A DNA stretch of 5,442 nucleotides, taken from positions 1-5,442 of the forward strand of contig CAJXHQ010000257.1 of the NCBI GenBank assembly GCA_913054485.1, written 5' to 3'. Below are positions 4,292-5,442 of the stretch, one piece after another. Positions within the stretch are counted from its first letter, which is position 1. The number at the start of each line of letters is the position of its first letter. The position numbers and the translations under genes were made by a program. The notes under the pieces are model-generated. The model had not been told where the DNA came from. It saw only the letters and a list, made by a program, of their open reading frames with translations, and did no database searches. Origin of the DNA: an uncultured Paracoccaceae bacterium (lineage in GTDB: Bacteria > Pseudomonadota > Alphaproteobacteria > Rhodobacterales > Rhodobacteraceae).

Positions 4292-4971
4292 TCGGCAAGC
4301 TGACAGGACGGCTGGAATACCGGGCGCAGGACCACGTGCTGATCGATGTGCGCGGCGTGGGCTATATCGTTTACTGCTCGGACCGCACGCTGGCGGCTCT
4401 GCCCGGCAATGGCGAGGCGGTGGCGCTTTATACCGATATGGTGGTGCGCGAAGACCTGATGCAGCTTTTTGGCTTCACCTCGCTGGTCGAGAAAGAATGG
4501 CACCGGCTCTTGTGCTCGGTTCAGGGCGTCGGGGCCAAAGTCTCGCTGGCCATTCTAAGCACACTTGGCCCGGACGGCGTCAGCCGCGCGATTGCTTTGG
4601 GGGACTGGGCCACGGTGAAGGCCGCCAAGGGGGTTGGGCCCAAAACCGCGCAGCGGATTGTGCTGGATCTGAAGGACAAGGCCCCGGGCGTGATGGCGAT
4701 GGGCGGCACGGTTGCAGACGCCATGGACGGTCCGGATCTTGATGTCATAGAGTCCGCGGAGCCTGCGCCAAAGCCGGCCGCGCGAAAAAAGCCAGCCAAA
4801 CCCTCCGGGGCCGCGGCGGCCTCTGCCGGGGCGCTTTCTGCGCTGGCCAATCTCGGCTATGGCCCGTCGGATGCGGCGGCGGCAGTCGCGGAAGCGGCCG
4901 CCAGCGAACCCGAAGCAGGCGAGCCGGAGCTGATCCGTGCCGCCCTGCGCCTGCTGGCACCAAAAGGATGA
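4288..4971 (+). CDS. ruvA: Holliday junction branch migration protein RuvA
   Basis: RuvA binds the four-way junction as a tetramer and loads RuvB rings for branch migration. The product has 227 residues, longer than E. coli RuvA (203). Domain I (about 1-64) is the OB fold, beginning [10 protein letters not shown]; it contains the acidic pin residues E55 and D56 in [12 protein letters not shown]. Domain II has two helix-hairpin-helix motifs, [13 protein letters not shown] (78-90) and [13 protein letters not shown] (113-125), which contact the DNA backbone. The extra length lies in the linker (about 135-180), which is rich in Ala, Pro and Lys ([16 protein letters not shown], 159-174). Domain III (about 181-225), which contacts RuvB, contains [15 protein letters not shown]. 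The start overlaps ruvC by four bases and has a very strong ribosome site, so the two are co-transcribed. Confidence 0.96.
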   Translation: MIGKLTGRLEYRAQDHVLIDVRGVGYIVYCSDRTLAALPGNGEAVALYTDMVVREDLMQLFGFTSLVEKEWHRLLCSVQGVGAKVSLAILSTLGPDGVSRAIALGDWATVKAAKGVGPKTAQRIVLDLKDKAPGVMAMGGTVADAMDGPDLDVIESAEPAPKPAARKKPAKPSGAAAASAGALSALANLGYGPSDAAAAVAEAAASEPEAGEPELIRAALRLLAPKG

Positions 4972-4995
4972 TGCGGATGGCAAAGAATTGCCGCA
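4972..4995 (+). other. Hairpin in the ruvA-ruvB gap
   Basis: TGCGG (4972-4976) pairs with CCGCA (4991-4995), and CAA (4981-4983) pairs with TTG (4988-4990) around AGAA. An alternative pairs GGCAA (4979-4983) with TTGCC (4988-4992), and a longer one pairs GCGGATG (4973-4979) with CATCCGC (5004-5010). No U-tract follows, so it is not a terminator. It begins one base after the ruvA stop and could affect mRNA stability or ruvB translation. Confidence 0.35.
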
Positions 4996-5031
4996 TAGCG
5001 CAGCATCCGCCCCATATTGCCGGAGGCAGAA

Positions 5032-5442
5032 ATGATCGACGCTGACCCGGCCCTGCGCCCTGATCCCCTGCCGGAAGACAACGACCGCGCCCTGCGCCCG
5101 CAAGGCCTGGGCGAATTCATCGGCCAGGCTGAGGCCCGTGCCAACCTGCGTGTCTTTATCGAAAGCGCGCGCCGCCGCGGCGAGACGATGGACCACACGC
5201 TGCTCCACGGGCCTCCCGGCCTTGGCAAGACCACGCTGGCGCAGATCGTCGCGCGCGAACTTGGGGTGAACTTCCGCATGACCTCCGGCCCGGTTCTGGC
5301 CAAGGCCGGCGACCTGGCTGCGATCCTCACCAACCTGGAAGCCCGCGATGTTCTGTTCATCGACGAAATCCACCGTCTGAACCCGGCTGTGGAGGAAGTG
5401 CTGTATCCGGCGATGGAGGATTTCGAGCTGGATCTGGTGATC
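5032..5442 (+). CDS. ruvB: Holliday junction branch migration ATPase RuvB (cut by window end)
   Basis: RuvB is the hexameric AAA+ motor that, loaded by RuvA, pumps DNA through the junction. The first 137 codons lie in the window with no stop; the full protein is normally about 335-350 residues. [12 protein letters not shown] (21-32) is the usual N-terminal family segment. Walker A is [11 protein letters not shown] (60-70) and Walker B is LFIDEIHRL (108-116). [12 protein letters not shown] (126-137) continues the RuvB pattern at the window edge. The ATG at 5032 is supported by GGAGG (5022-5026) five bases upstream. The N-terminus before the conserved part (1-20) is acidic and variable. The gene follows ruvA by 60 bases and has no obvious promoter of its own, so it is read from the ruvCA transcript. 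Confidence 0.95.
   Translation, partial: MIDADPALRPDPLPEDNDRALRPQGLGEFIGQAEARANLRVFIESARRRGETMDHTLLHGPPGLGKTTLAQIVARELGVNFRMTSGPVLAKAGDLAAILTNLEARDVLFIDEIHRLNPAVEEVLYPAMEDFELDLVI

Noticed and set aside
4555..5373. Minus-strand open frame of 272 codons opposite ruvA and ruvB.
   Set aside because: It runs across two clearly identified genes and their gap; a GC-rich shadow frame.

Overview
The window is high-GC chromosomal DNA from an alphaproteobacterium, most likely a Rhodobacterales/Roseobacter-group species. The evidence is the Rhodobacterales-style PrmA motif (FGTGHHGTT), the DUF1127 gene followed by a CCUCCUCCC-loop small RNA, a LexA-like GTTC-N7 element, and the GC-rich third codon positions. 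The genus is an inference; I could run no database search.

Layout. Positions 1-2504 hold a tightly packed plus-strand block. It contains the last two membrane segments of an MFS transporter (reading frame apparently broken near its left edge), a complete MATE-family efflux protein, and prmA, the ribosomal protein L11 methyltransferase. Each gene overlaps the next by one base (TAATG, TGATG), so they are probably co-transcribed and translationally coupled. A separate promoter (2530-2559) and a strong ribosome binding site then drive a small single-span membrane protein of unknown function (2604-2963).

The centre of the window is the most interesting part. A minus-strand unit (about 3343 down to 3001) encodes a 72-residue DUF1127 protein. 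Directly after its stop codon comes a hairpin that shows CCTCCTCCC in its loop, then a strong Rho-independent terminator. This is the architecture of the CcsR ('cuckoo') stress small RNAs and their DUF1127 partner CcaF1 in Rhodobacter sphaeroides, here with one RNA copy. The terminator is bidirectional and also serves the convergent membrane-protein gene. Upstream lies a possible heat-shock-sigma-like promoter with a dyad in its spacer. Beyond it are an 11-bp direct repeat at 22-bp spacing and another dyad.

The roughly 500-base stretch 3296-3793 has no convincing protein gene. Its right end has a candidate promoter and a one-mismatch LexA-type box ahead of ruvC. From 3794 to the window end is the Holliday-junction operon ruvC-ruvA-ruvB: resolvase, junction-binding protein and branch-migration ATPase. 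ruvC and ruvA overlap by four bases. ruvB follows a 60-base gap with hairpin potential and is cut by the window edge after 137 codons. All catalytic residues checked in RuvC, the acidic pin of RuvA and the Walker motifs of RuvB are intact.
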